Part shown: one piece after another, positions 1 through 8,448 of the stretch
Numbering within the stretch: position 1 is the first letter of the stretch
Layout of the letters: each line of letters opens with the position of its first letter
Origin: Leptospira biflexa
Lineage (GTDB): Bacteria; Spirochaetota; Leptospiria; Turneriellales; DYLW01
Length of the DNA stretch: 39,735 nt
Direction of reading: 5' to 3'
NCBI GenBank assembly: GCA_020721865.1
Contig: DYLW01000011.1
Coordinates: 1 to 39,735 of the forward strand
Program-made: the position numbers and the translations under genes
Notes under the pieces: model-generated
Told to the model about the DNA's origin: nothing
Seen by the model: only the letters and a program-made list of their open reading frames with translations
Databases searched by the model: none

Positions 1-51
1 ATCATAAAACATACCCATATTATCGCATAAAAATGATGGTGCCAGTCACCC

Positions 52-2310
52 ATGGCTTTACTTTTATCATTGACGGGTGGTCGATTTGCGCAAGAATATA
101 GAATGTCTGCGATTCTGGTGATTTACCGGAAAAAAAACCGGTTGAAATTATTCATGTTTCTGTTTCTCTCCTTTAGGACAATTTATCCGGAGTCATTGAA
201 AAATCCGGAGGCGTCCGCAGGAATTCTGGATCTGCGGAATGCTGATTTTTCAAGGGATGTATTCAATCTAAAGGGGGAATGGGAATTTTTCTGGATGGAG
301 TTTATGCCTCCGGAGGCATTTCCATGGAAAGGTAAGCCGTCGTATATCCGTGCACCTGGAAGATGGAATTTGTCATCTTCACCAGCAGAAAAATCGGGGA
401 ATGGGGGGAAAGGTAGAACTCCGCTGGGTTATGCGACATACCATCTGAAGGTAATCCTGCCGGATGAACGGGTTGGGAAACCGGTTTTCTTTAGAATATC
501 GAATATGTCCAGTGCTTATGTGATGTACATTAACGGGGAAAAAATATCTTCCAATGGCCGGGTATCGGACAGGGAAGATGATGCGGTACCGGAATACAGA
601 AAATTGGTGAAAAGTTATGTCCCCCCAAGTAATATTATGGAAATTGTCTTTCATGTATCCAATTTTGCTGATCCCAACAGCGGGGGTTTATGGAAAGAAA
701 TTACCCTTGGATCGGAAGAAAACGTTATGAATGTTGTCAAGCGAGCCCTTGCGTTTGACCTTTTTCTTCTGGGGGTTTTGATTATTATGTCATTTTATCA
801 TTTTGGTCTGTTTTTACTGCGTAATGAAGATATTTCCTCTCTGGCATTCAGTCTTTTTACGTTTGTTATTGCGTTCCGGATATTGTTTACCGGGGAGCTA
901 TTGGCTGTGGACATGTTTCCGGCGATGAGTTGGGGATTACGGGGAAAGCTGGAATTTCTGAGTTTTTATCTGGCGGTTCCGTTATTCACTATGTTTATGC
1001 ACTCGCTGTTCCCCCGTGAATTTCCCCGATGGTTTCTTATATCTGTATCTTTGGTATGCGGTTTTTTTATTTTGGATGTGATTTTTTTCCCCTTTATCCT
1101 TTTTGCTCCCCGTTTACACTGGTTCCAGATATATTCTCTCTTGCTGATGGTTTATACATTGGTTGCTATGGGAATAGCTATCTATCGGAAAAGAGAAGGT
1201 AGCATCATCTTTTCTGCGGGACTTTTATTTTTCTTTGCAACAGTTGCTTTTGACATTGTGGTGAGCCGGATTGGGACTTATGGATTCATTACACCACTGG
1301 GGTTATTTGTGTTCATTTTCTCCCAGTCATTTATACTCTCCCTTCTTTTTTCCAAGGCGTACCACTCTGTTCAGTTTTTATCGAATCGTTTGACGGTTAC
1401 CAATAAAGCGTTCCAACGGTTTGTACCGGAAAAAATGCTGGCACTTCTGAACAAGGAAGACATTGCTTCGGTGGGGTTGGGGGAGCAAATTGAGATTGAA
1501 ATGCCTGTCCTTTTTTCTGACATCCGTTCTTTCACGGAGCTTTCAGAAAGCATGAACCCGGAGGAAAATTTTAACTTTTTGAATTCCTATTTGGGCAGGA
1601 TGGGGCCCATTATCCGGGCACATAATGGTTTCATTGATAAATATCTGGGGGATGGCATTATGGCCCTGTTTCCGGGTGGCAATGAAAATGCTCTCAAGGC
1701 AGCTCTGGAAATGCTGTAAGAGTTGAAAAATTACAACCGCCACCGTAATAATATGCAGTATAATCCCATCAACATCGGTATTGGTTTACATTCCGGAAAG
1801 CTGATGCTGGGCACCATTGGAGAAGCGGAAAGAATGGATGCCACGGTCATCTCTGATGCGGTGAATACGGCCTCCCGGATTGAAAGTTTAACCAAAGCAT
1901 TCCGATGTAATCTCCTCATCAGTGGAGATTTTTTTGAAAAAATTGAGGATAAATCCGGTTACCACTACAGGGTTCTGGGTAAGGTAAAAATCCGGGGAAA
2001 GAAACAGATTACTGACATCATTGAAGTATTCAACGAAGATTCTGAATATATGAAGGGAGCAAAAATCCGAAACCAGGAAAAGTTCCGGAAAGCGGTGGAT
2101 GCTTACCATACAAAGGATTTTACCGAGTCTCACACTCTGTTTAAAGAAATAATTAACGATGCTCCGGAAGACGCTGCCGCCCTTTATTATTATGAACGCT
2201 TGGTTTCCATGAAGAGGAAATCCGCAGGGTGGGTGAAAAAAGACGAAGAGAATGTCAATGATATAAAAATCTCCTATTCCCCTCTGGCGGAAGACCTCAG
2301 TTCCACATGA
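52..2310 (+). pseudogene. 7TM-DISM-type receptor adenylate/guanylate cyclase, interrupted by an in-frame TAA
   Basis: The frame encodes a membrane receptor with a class III nucleotidyl cyclase domain, the family that makes cAMP or cGMP from ATP or GTP. In order there is a basic then hydrophobic leader (about residues 24-45), an extracytoplasmic beta-rich domain (about 60-220) resembling 7TMR-DISMED2, about seven hydrophobic segments (about 232-435), a cyclase domain, and a helical TPR-like tail. Both metal-binding Asp are present, in FSDIRSF (D490) and GDGIMALFP (D534). A TAA at 1717-1719 then interrupts the frame. The same frame resumes with ELKNYNRHR and carries the catalytic VNTASRIE motif. 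The second part has no plausible start of its own, so I treat the whole as one gene broken by a nonsense change, most simply CAA to TAA. Read-through or a base-call error remain possible. The N-terminus is uncertain: ATG at 52, 103 and 154 all lack a good Shine-Dalgarno, and 103 best fits a signal-anchor. Confidence 0.8.
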
Positions 2311-2342
2311 GTTTCTTCATCGAGGTAGGGGGTGGAGGGTTT

Positions 2343-2504
2343 TTAACGGAATTCCGATGACCGGATAAAAAAATCGGCTGTTTCATCATCCGGGTTGCTT
2401 TCCTTAACCTTCCGAAAAAGATCACAGGATTCATTATACTTTTTCTTCATGTATAGCTGTACTCCGCTTTCGAAATCCGCTTTACTGGATAATTTTTTCT
2501 CCAT
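2343..2504 (-). CDS. 53-residue TPR-like mini-protein resembling the cyclase C-terminal tail
   Basis: This short minus-strand ORF starts at ATG (2502-2504), directly after an in-frame TAG, and stops at TAA. Its product has a helical TPR-like pattern: DFESGVQLY, KKKYNESCDLF, then a NPDD turn and a second hydrophobic helix. The same spacing occurs in the tail of the neighbouring cyclase (KFRKAVDAY, KDFTESHTLF, APEDAAA), with roughly a quarter of positions identical by eye. It may be a free-standing TPR mini-protein or a relic of another cyclase gene end. The possible Shine-Dalgarno (GGGAGG) is about 16 bases upstream, which is far, and the segment just before the start is a small palindrome (AGGGGAATCCCCT). 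No function can be assigned. It lies alone in the 367-base gap between the cyclase and the next plus-strand gene. Confidence 0.45.
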   Translation of the reverse strand: MEKKLSSKADFESGVQLYMKKKYNESCDLFRKVKESNPDDETADFFIRSSEFR

Positions 2505-2677
2505 CTAGACAGGGGAATCCCCTCCCAGTATTTCATAAACACGATTATTTTTCCTTTGCTCAGAACAACTTCTGTACAGCGATGAAGGAGGTAGCTATTC
2601 TCCTGTCTCCGCAGTCTCGATTTGGGACATCCCCCATAAAACAGTCACAAATCTGGGAAAACCTCCGAAAATAACCT

Positions 2678-3409
2678 ATGAGGATTTCCTTTCCCGTTAT
2701 TATCCTATGGCTGATGCTTCCTGCGACGCTGTTTTCCATTGTCCCAAATTTTGACATGGTGGATACTCCCACCGCCGTTACCATGCCCAAGCGGGCATAT
2801 ACCATGAGTTTCACAGAATATGACGAAGGTGGAATTCTGACAAAAGCGGCCATTGGTTTGCATGATAATATTTTTCTGGGAGCTGCGTTTGATATTCAAC
2901 ATGCCATCGGGCGGGAAGATGTGAAGATGGGTATTCCGGCGGTGATTGCCCGTGCCAAAATCACGGATGGTTGGGATAATTTTCCTCTCCTGATTGCGGT
3001 GGGATACGATTCCATATATTCACATTACCTTCCCAATGAGGTCACGGAGGATAACAAAGAAAAAATTGATACCATTCTTTACGGGCCGCATCTCACGATA
3101 ACCAAGCCGGTTTTTATCGGCAAAATGGAGCAGCATTTTCATTTGGGGGTACGGATGCCCGTCCAGCCGGAATACTATCCTCACGACACATCCATGTATT
3201 TTGCCTTTGATTTTCCGATGGGAATTTTTGTTCCCATTATTGAATTTGAAAATATTTATTTTGACTATCGCCGGCTTGGGGAAATCTCCACCAATCTGGG
3301 ACTGCGTTTCAATATTTTCAATTCGCTGGCGTTTGAGTTTTCCTTTCTGATGATCCCCAATCGGAAAGTGAACCGTATGCTGGTGATAGAATTCATCCAT
3401 GAATTTTAG
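2678..3409 (+). CDS. putative outer-membrane beta-barrel protein
   Basis: The 243-residue product starts with a clear signal peptide (RISF, a hydrophobic stretch, then a likely cleavage near residue 20). The rest alternates polar and hydrophobic residues in strands rich in aromatic residues, and the chain ends in a strand finishing with Phe (VIEFIHEF), as is common for outer-membrane barrel proteins. I do not recognise a named family. The start ATG has no Shine-Dalgarno and is preceded by TAACCT. A same-frame short ORF containing AAGGAGG ends three bases upstream (see findings). It is the first of four plus-strand genes for envelope proteins. The 34-base gap to the DUF4349 lipoprotein suggests cotranscription. 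The barrel assignment is an inference from the sequence pattern. Confidence 0.6.
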   Translation: MRISFPVIILWLMLPATLFSIVPNFDMVDTPTAVTMPKRAYTMSFTEYDEGGILTKAAIGLHDNIFLGAAFDIQHAIGREDVKMGIPAVIARAKITDGWDNFPLLIAVGYDSIYSHYLPNEVTEDNKEKIDTILYGPHLTITKPVFIGKMEQHFHLGVRMPVQPEYYPHDTSMYFAFDFPMGIFVPIIEFENIYFDYRRLGEISTNLGLRFNIFNSLAFEFSFLMIPNRKVNRMLVIEFIHEF

Positions 3410-3443
3410 AATGACAGAATAAAGACATCCTGTAAAAGGGACC

Positions 3444-4118
3444 ATGAAACCTGCCGTATTGCCCATCTTTGGTTTGATCCTGTTCTTTTCTTGTTCTTCT
3501 GCATCGGCACGGAGAGATATGGCACTGCCCCAGACCCGGGCAGAATCTGCGACGTCAAACCCCGGGGAAAGCACGGACACCGTTTCCCCAAAAAGAATAA
3601 TGACGTATTCCGTCTATATTCGTTATAAGAGCGATCCGGAAAAAATACCCGTCCACATGGAATCGCTGAAAGTGCTGACCGCAAAATATTCCGGGTTTAT
3701 GGTATCATTTAGATCCGCTTCCATGGAAATAAAAATTCCCGCTGGCCGATATATGGAATTTTATGAGGCCATAAAAAATCTGGATGAGGTGGAGTACCGG
3801 GACATCCATGCTCTGGATATCACGGATAACTACCGGAATACGGAAATCCGGCTGAACAATGCCCGTAAACTCCGGGAACGGCTGGAAGAATTGCTGAAAA
3901 AGGCCCAGACTGTCGATGATACTATTTCCATTGAAAAGGAGTTAGCCAGGGTGACAGAGACCATCGAAATCCATGAAGCCGCCATCGCCCGGTATAACGG
4001 GCAGGTGGACAACACCAGCTTTCATATTTCATTTTCCAAAAAGAGCCGACCGGGACCAGTGGGATGGATTTTTTATGGCTTGTATAAGGGAATAAAATGG
4101 CTGATCGTCTGGGATTAA
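3444..4118 (+). CDS. DUF4349-family putative lipoprotein
   Basis: The 224-residue product begins with a lipoprotein-type signal. The hydrophobic segment LPIFGLILFF precedes Cys17 in FFSCSS, a relaxed lipobox of the spirochaetal kind. After a low-complexity linker, residues about 52-205 match the DUF4349 pattern: a beta-alpha core (YSVYIRY, MEIKIPAGRYMEF), a long amphipathic coiled-coil rich in Glu, Lys and Arg (about 128-185), and a short hydrophobic C-terminal segment (GWIFYGLYKGIKWLIVW). The family is common in bacterial envelopes and its biochemical role is unknown. A Shine-Dalgarno AAAAGGG lies just upstream. The last 22 bases overlap the next gene, implying translational coupling with the HExxH protein. 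Predicted location: membrane-tethered, outside the cytoplasm. Confidence 0.75.
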   Translation: MKPAVLPIFGLILFFSCSSASARRDMALPQTRAESATSNPGESTDTVSPKRIMTYSVYIRYKSDPEKIPVHMESLKVLTAKYSGFMVSFRSASMEIKIPAGRYMEFYEAIKNLDEVEYRDIHALDITDNYRNTEIRLNNARKLRERLEELLKKAQTVDDTISIEKELARVTETIEIHEAAIARYNGQVDNTSFHISFSKKSRPGPVGWIFYGLYKGIKWLIVWD

Positions 4119-5146
4119 AGCAGATTGCCCTGGGAGCCCTTTTTTTACTGGGGATTTTCTCTCTTTTTTCTGTCCATCCGGGGAAAGAAGATAAGATAAA
4201 GGAAAATCTCAGGAAGGAAAATTTTCGCATATTGGGAAATTATTCTTTTGATCCCAAATCCCCCATCATCCAGAGAGCCACACTGCCTCCGGATTTTGTC
4301 CTCCGGTACCTGAAAGAGTTGGACGGAAAGGAAGATTACATTCCATATCTTCCGCAACCGGCAGAGCTGGAAGCCATCGACCGGGAATTTTCCCGCCTGC
4401 CCGGACTGCACCGCCAGATTTTGAAAAAACGTGCGGTGGGGATCTACTTTATTAAAAATTTTACCGGAAATGGTTTAACAGAATGGGTATTAGACAAAGA
4501 TGATAATATTTATTTCTTTATGGTTTTCAATTATTCTGTTCTGGTGCAGAATATGAACCAGACCGTCTCCGAGCGGATTTCCTCCGTGTTTAAGAGCGAT
4601 CCCGCGTGGACGGTGGAGGTGGATATCTCCCGGAAAGAGTCCGCCCTTTTTTATCTGCTTTTGCATGAGGGGACCCATGGAGTGGACTATGTCCTGCGGA
4701 TCCAGGAGTATGTGGATCCCCAGTCCTTCTATTTCCAGAAAAAAATGCCGATGGTTCTGGATTACCAAAAGGGAATCTGGAAAAGCTATGCCCTTCCGCA
4801 AAAGGGATATGATTTCCCACTGAGAGATAAAATCACATTTTATGGGCTGAGCAAGGGTCCGCTTCTGGAATTTAAAGAGGCCGGGAGACTGTACTCCGGC
4901 TTTGAGAAATCCGTTTTCCCCAGTCTGTATGGTTCCCTTTCCTGGGCGGAGGATCTGGCGGAATCCCTCACCCTGTATCATGTCACACAGAAATTGAACC
5001 TTCCTTATAACGTGACCATAAGGAAAAACCAGAAAATTATCCACCGTTATTCCCTGCAAAAACAATCCCAAACCATGGGCAGAATCCGGAAAATGGAGTT
5101 CTTTTATTCCCCGGAGAAATACTCAAATTTCTTGCCAAAAGAGTAA
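4097..5146 (+). CDS. membrane-anchored HExxH putative metallopeptidase
   Basis: The 349-residue product has an N-terminal hydrophobic anchor or signal (about residues 8-26) and then a soluble domain. A zinc-peptidase motif is visible as LLLHEGTHGVDYV (H190, E191, H194). A downstream helix WAEDLAESLTLYH offers E285 or E289 as the third ligand, as in gluzincins. I do not recognise a named peptidase family, so catalytic activity is inferred from the motif alone. The start at 4097 is supported by AAGGG six bases upstream and overlaps the end of the DUF4349 gene by 22 bases. The next gene, an alpha/beta hydrolase, begins 18 bases downstream. Likely substrates would be envelope proteins or peptidoglycan, but nothing in the sequence decides this. 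Confidence 0.6.
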   Translation: MADRLGLKQIALGALFLLGIFSLFSVHPGKEDKIKENLRKENFRILGNYSFDPKSPIIQRATLPPDFVLRYLKELDGKEDYIPYLPQPAELEAIDREFSRLPGLHRQILKKRAVGIYFIKNFTGNGLTEWVLDKDDNIYFFMVFNYSVLVQNMNQTVSERISSVFKSDPAWTVEVDISRKESALFYLLLHEGTHGVDYVLRIQEYVDPQSFYFQKKMPMVLDYQKGIWKSYALPQKGYDFPLRDKITFYGLSKGPLLEFKEAGRLYSGFEKSVFPSLYGSLSWAEDLAESLTLYHVTQKLNLPYNVTIRKNQKIIHRYSLQKQSQTMGRIRKMEFFYSPEKYSNFLPKE

Positions 5147-5164
5147 ATAATTCTACTTTGACGC

Positions 5165-5932
5165 ATGGAATCTGATCATCTGGTATATGTATCGGATAAT
5201 TTGTCCGCCCGGCCATTATCCAGGCAGATTTTATCTGAAATGAAAAATATTTTCCTTTATCTGGTTTCTTACATTCCGGGCTTGTTCATCCGCCTGCCGC
5301 ATAGTAAGGAGGGAGAGAATACTCCTGTTGTTCTGGTCTCCGGTTATATGGGAAAATCTTGGGAATGGTATAAGCTCCGTAAAAATCTGGTACAAAAAGG
5401 CTATCCCGTGTATATTTTTACCCATCGATTTCAGATTGGAAATCTGGTGGTAAAGTCCCGTGCTTTGGAAGAATTTTTAATAAAAAACGCCATCACCAAA
5501 TGTTATATCGTTTCCCATTCCATGGGCGGACTCATCACCACCGGTCTGGGATACCGGGGAAGAGACAGGATAAAAAAGGCCATTTCTTTGGGTACCCCTT
5601 TTCAGGGGGCTCCTCTGGCAAGATTATTGCCCGCGTCCATTGCATTGTGGCAGATGCGTCCGGGAACTTCCTTTATGAATTCCGCCGCCTATGGGTTTAA
5701 TACTTTTTCCAACCACCAGAGCGTATTTGCCAAATATGATTACGCCATGGGTAAAGCCAGCGTGGCCCGTCTGGGGCGGTTTGATGATATTCTTCTGCCG
5801 GAGTTTGGGCATTTGAATCTGATCATGGGGGATCTGGGGATAGAGTGCATTGAAACCCTGCTGGATGCGGAGGAAAATAAGGATACAAAACGTCCATCTG
5901 GAAAACGGGAAAAAAAGGATGCTCCGGCATGA
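5165..5932 (+). CDS. alpha/beta-hydrolase, lipase/esterase type
   Basis: The 255-residue protein has the order expected of an alpha/beta-hydrolase of the triacylglycerol lipase or PGAP1-like type. A beta-strand with the oxyanion region (PVVLVSGYMG, about 54-63) comes first, then the nucleophile elbow SHSMGG with Ser119. Next are the SLGTPFQGAP segment typical of lipases, and a C-terminal FDDILLPEFGHLNLI carrying the likely acid D207 or D208 and His216. A hydrophobic stretch at about 28-43 could be a membrane-association helix; no cleaved signal is obvious. The C-terminus is a charged Lys/Glu-rich tail. No good Shine-Dalgarno precedes the ATG, which sits 18 bases after the HExxH gene, so expression may depend on that gene. 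Substrate is unknown; an ester of a lipid or envelope component is plausible. Confidence 0.75.
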   Translation: MESDHLVYVSDNLSARPLSRQILSEMKNIFLYLVSYIPGLFIRLPHSKEGENTPVVLVSGYMGKSWEWYKLRKNLVQKGYPVYIFTHRFQIGNLVVKSRALEEFLIKNAITKCYIVSHSMGGLITTGLGYRGRDRIKKAISLGTPFQGAPLARLLPASIALWQMRPGTSFMNSAAYGFNTFSNHQSVFAKYDYAMGKASVARLGRFDDILLPEFGHLNLIMGDLGIECIETLLDAEENKDTKRPSGKREKKDAPA

Positions 5933-5957
5933 AAAAAGAGAATAGAACAAAGCAATC

Positions 5958-5963
5958 TATAAT
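5958..5963 (+). promoter_or_regulatory. possible -10 box for pgi
   Basis: A perfect TATAAT lies 20 bases before the pgi start codon, in the 51-base gap after the hydrolase. No convincing -35 hexamer is found 16-18 bases further upstream, so this could be chance. If real, the transcript would begin just before the pgi Shine-Dalgarno. Confidence 0.3.
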
Positions 5964-5983
5964 AAACGGGAAGGAAGGATAAA

Positions 5984-7267
5984 ATGGAAACAATCGATTT
6001 TGCAACCAATAAAATTTGGAAAAACTGGCAAAACCCGTATTCTGATGCAGAAATGGATCAAAAATTAAAATATGGCTGGGAAAAGTATCCTCCCGGTTTT
6101 ATCCATGCTCTCCCTTCCGATGCAGAGATGCTGCAATTGAAAAAAATAGCGGATGGTCTGAAAGAGGACAAAACAGAAGCACTCATTGTGGTTGGTATGG
6201 GAGGTTCCGTTTTGGGGACAAAAGCTATCAAACAGTATTACGCCCCTTACAGCGATAAACTCTTTTTCTGGGAAGCTTCTCATCCACAGCAACTGCGGAA
6301 AGCCGGTCATCTGGCAGAGGTGAAAAATACAGTTTTTCTATGGGTTTCCCGTTCCGGAGATACGCTGGAAGCTAACGCAAATTTGTCCATGTTCCGGCAG
6401 TTTTTTCCGGACATACCGGTTTATTACATCACAGCCAACATGGAAAAATTGGAGGGAATGAACATTGACCCCGCCAATATTATCTCTACTCCCCGGGATT
6501 TGAGTGGTCGGCACAGCGTGGTTTCTGCCGTCTCCCTGTTACCGGGATTTTTCCTGGGGGCAAACATGGATGAATTCATGGCTGGTTTCCGGGAAGCTAT
6601 GGAAAAATGGGATGTGGGTATTCCCATTGCCCAGAACACCGCCAAACTCACCGCACTCCAGTATTACCAGTTGCTGAATTCCAATTTTTATTCCGTGGTA
6701 TTTTGGATCTATGCAGATGAGATGCTGGAGTGGGGAAAATGGTTAAAGCACCTCTGGGCGGAATCCTTGGGGAAAAGTTCCCATGTGAATGCACTGCCCA
6801 TACTGGCCCAGGGGCCGGAAGATCAGCACTCCCTATTGCAGTATTATCATGACGGGCCCAATTCGTTTATCCATACTTTTGTGCATACCAAATCTTATGG
6901 ATTCCATGATACCGTGATTCCGGACACCCCGGCCGGGCCCCAAGCCGGGCATTCCCAGTGGGAAGTTCTGCAATCGGAAATGAAATCCATGGAGAGGATG
7001 CTTTCAGAAAGAAACCGGCCGGTGGGGGAATTTAATCTTCCCGGTATCTATTCAGGCAAAGATCCCAAGGAATGGTATAAAAATTCCAATCTGCGGATTC
7101 TGGGATACTGGATGGGCTTCTGGATGTATACGGTAACGTATCTGGGGTATCTCTTCGATATCAATCCATCCAACCAGCCCGCCATAGAATCCGGCAAGAA
7201 CAACTGCGTGGAGTTTCTGAAGAAGGGCCATGAAATTGACCCTCTGCAGAATATATTCTACCTTTAA
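5984..7267 (+). CDS. pgi: glucose-6-phosphate isomerase
   Basis: This cytoplasmic enzyme interconverts glucose-6-phosphate and fructose-6-phosphate in glycolysis and gluconeogenesis. The 427-residue protein is of the short bacterial type. Landmarks are GMGGSVLG (71-78), the sugar-phosphate loop in the form SRSGDTLE (122-129; many homologues have S-K-S/T-x-T-T), SGRHSVVS (174-181), WAESLGK (E260, a candidate catalytic Glu), GPEDQHS (277-283, with His282), and a C-terminal FDINPSNQPAIESGK equivalent to the second family signature. The start is fixed by a strong GGAAGGAAGGA just upstream. It ends exactly where the convergent minus-strand gene ends (TAA then TTA), with no terminator between them. 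The variant phosphate loop is the only oddity. Confidence 0.95.
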   Translation: METIDFATNKIWKNWQNPYSDAEMDQKLKYGWEKYPPGFIHALPSDAEMLQLKKIADGLKEDKTEALIVVGMGGSVLGTKAIKQYYAPYSDKLFFWEASHPQQLRKAGHLAEVKNTVFLWVSRSGDTLEANANLSMFRQFFPDIPVYYITANMEKLEGMNIDPANIISTPRDLSGRHSVVSAVSLLPGFFLGANMDEFMAGFREAMEKWDVGIPIAQNTAKLTALQYYQLLNSNFYSVVFWIYADEMLEWGKWLKHLWAESLGKSSHVNALPILAQGPEDQHSLLQYYHDGPNSFIHTFVHTKSYGFHDTVIPDTPAGPQAGHSQWEVLQSEMKSMERMLSERNRPVGEFNLPGIYSGKDPKEWYKNSNLRILGYWMGFWMYTVTYLGYLFDINPSNQPAIESGKNNCVEFLKKGHEIDPLQNIFYL

Positions 7268-8422
7268 TTAAGGTTGTTGTTCCTCATACGGTTTATCCGA
7301 AAATTGGGAAAGCTTGTATTCTTGCGTGACAAAGGATTCCGCATAAGACGGAATAAATTCTCTTTGGGGCTCATTTTTGTCTTCCACCGTCAGCTTTCCT
7401 TCCGCTATCTTTGCCATGTCCTCTATGGCAAAAGGCAGATTATTCCGGTAACCCCGTAAATCCTTGAGGACAAATCGTCCATCCAAGCCGGCGTCGTGGA
7501 AAATTTTTCCGAAGAAGGTGAGGGGAACATTTTTTATGCCGGCACTGAGCGGGCCGTTGAAATACACCCAGTGCAGGGGTTTTCCGGTGTTTTTATGGTA
7601 CAGATTGGCCTCAATAATGTACTGGCCGGAATTTTTTACATTGATTTCTGCCTGGATCACCAGAGATCCGTCCACAATATCTTCCTGAAAATTACCAGTA
7701 AAGGTGGCAGGGATGTTCGGGGTGGAGAAAAAGTCCAGCGTCCCATTCACTGTGTGGCCTTCCGCCTTGAACTGTACTTTCAGGGTTAACTGTCCCCAGT
7801 ATTTCCGGCTTTTTGCCCCGGGTTTCCAGGAAAAGGTTGTTATTCCATCGCCGGCCTTCTGGTCATAATCCCTTCCGGAATCGTTGTACTCCGGGGGATT
7901 GAGTTTTTCTTTGTTGGATTGGTAATCGGAGAGAACTTCCGCTTTCAGGATTTGGGGAGAAATGTTCTGCATGGGATTGTTCCGGAATACTTTCAGATAT
8001 GCCACAAAGGTTTCATCTCCGGCAATGAAATATTTGGGACCCAGGAACTGGTACTGGATATCTTTCTGGTCTTCTGGATTATCCGCTTTATTCAAATTCA
8101 CCGGAAGGGGGGACGTTTGCAGAGAAAAGGGATCGATCAGATCTTTCATGGATTCCCGCAATGGCCGGCTGTTGGGTGGATACATGGCATATATTTGACG
8201 GCTCAATTCCATGGCTTCCGGGGTGGGAGCTCCCTGTCGATTGACTTCCTCCTCTCCTTTCAGGAAAGAAACCCCGCTTTGTCCATACAAGTTACCGCTG
8301 GCGATGCTCCGGGTGATACGATCTTCATTTTCTGACTGGCCACCGCTTCCTTGTTTCCACAAGAATACCACAGCAAGGATAAGAATTAAACCCGCCAGCC
8401 CCATCCACATTTTCTTATTCAT
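7268..8422 (-). CDS. membrane-anchored protein with a beta-sandwich-like domain, function unknown
   Basis: The 384-residue product has an N-terminal uncleaved-looking anchor (about residues 8-23, GLAGLILILAVVFLW) and a long extracytoplasmic region. Residues about 120-310 are beta-rich. Segments such as FFSTPNIPATFTGNF, GQYIIEANLYHKNTGKPLHWVYFNG and IKNVPLTFFGKIFHDAG look like an Ig-like sandwich; the pattern reminds me of 'choice-of-anchor' lipase-associated proteins, but this is recall, not proof. The start has a good AAAGGAATTATC before ATG. It lies downstream of the secreted lipase-like gene on the same strand, separated by an intrinsic terminator and an AT-rich palindrome, so it is probably expressed separately or by read-through. 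A lipase-specific foldase was considered and rejected on sequence. Confidence 0.6.
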   Translation of the reverse strand: MNKKMWMGLAGLILILAVVFLWKQGSGGQSENEDRITRSIASGNLYGQSGVSFLKGEEEVNRQGAPTPEAMELSRQIYAMYPPNSRPLRESMKDLIDPFSLQTSPLPVNLNKADNPEDQKDIQYQFLGPKYFIAGDETFVAYLKVFRNNPMQNISPQILKAEVLSDYQSNKEKLNPPEYNDSGRDYDQKAGDGITTFSWKPGAKSRKYWGQLTLKVQFKAEGHTVNGTLDFFSTPNIPATFTGNFQEDIVDGSLVIQAEINVKNSGQYIIEANLYHKNTGKPLHWVYFNGPLSAGIKNVPLTFFGKIFHDAGLDGRFVLKDLRGYRNNLPFAIEDMAKIAEGKLTVEDKNEPQREFIPSYAESFVTQEYKLSQFSDKPYEEQQP

Positions 8423-8448
8423 GATAATTCCTTTGAAAATTGCATAGA

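Noticed and set aside
1723..2310. Second cyclase part as an independent gene starting at TTG
   Set aside because: It begins inside the cyclase fold, shares the frame of the first part, has no Shine-Dalgarno, and lacks the metal-binding half of the active site.
4490..5071. Minus-strand ORF inside the HExxH gene
   Set aside because: It overlaps a gene with a supported start and motif, has no ribosome-binding site, and shows no recognisable protein pattern.
7268..8422. Lipase-specific foldase (Lif)
   Set aside because: The gene position fits, but the sequence is beta-rich and lacks the helical pattern and RxxFDY-type motif of Lif proteins.
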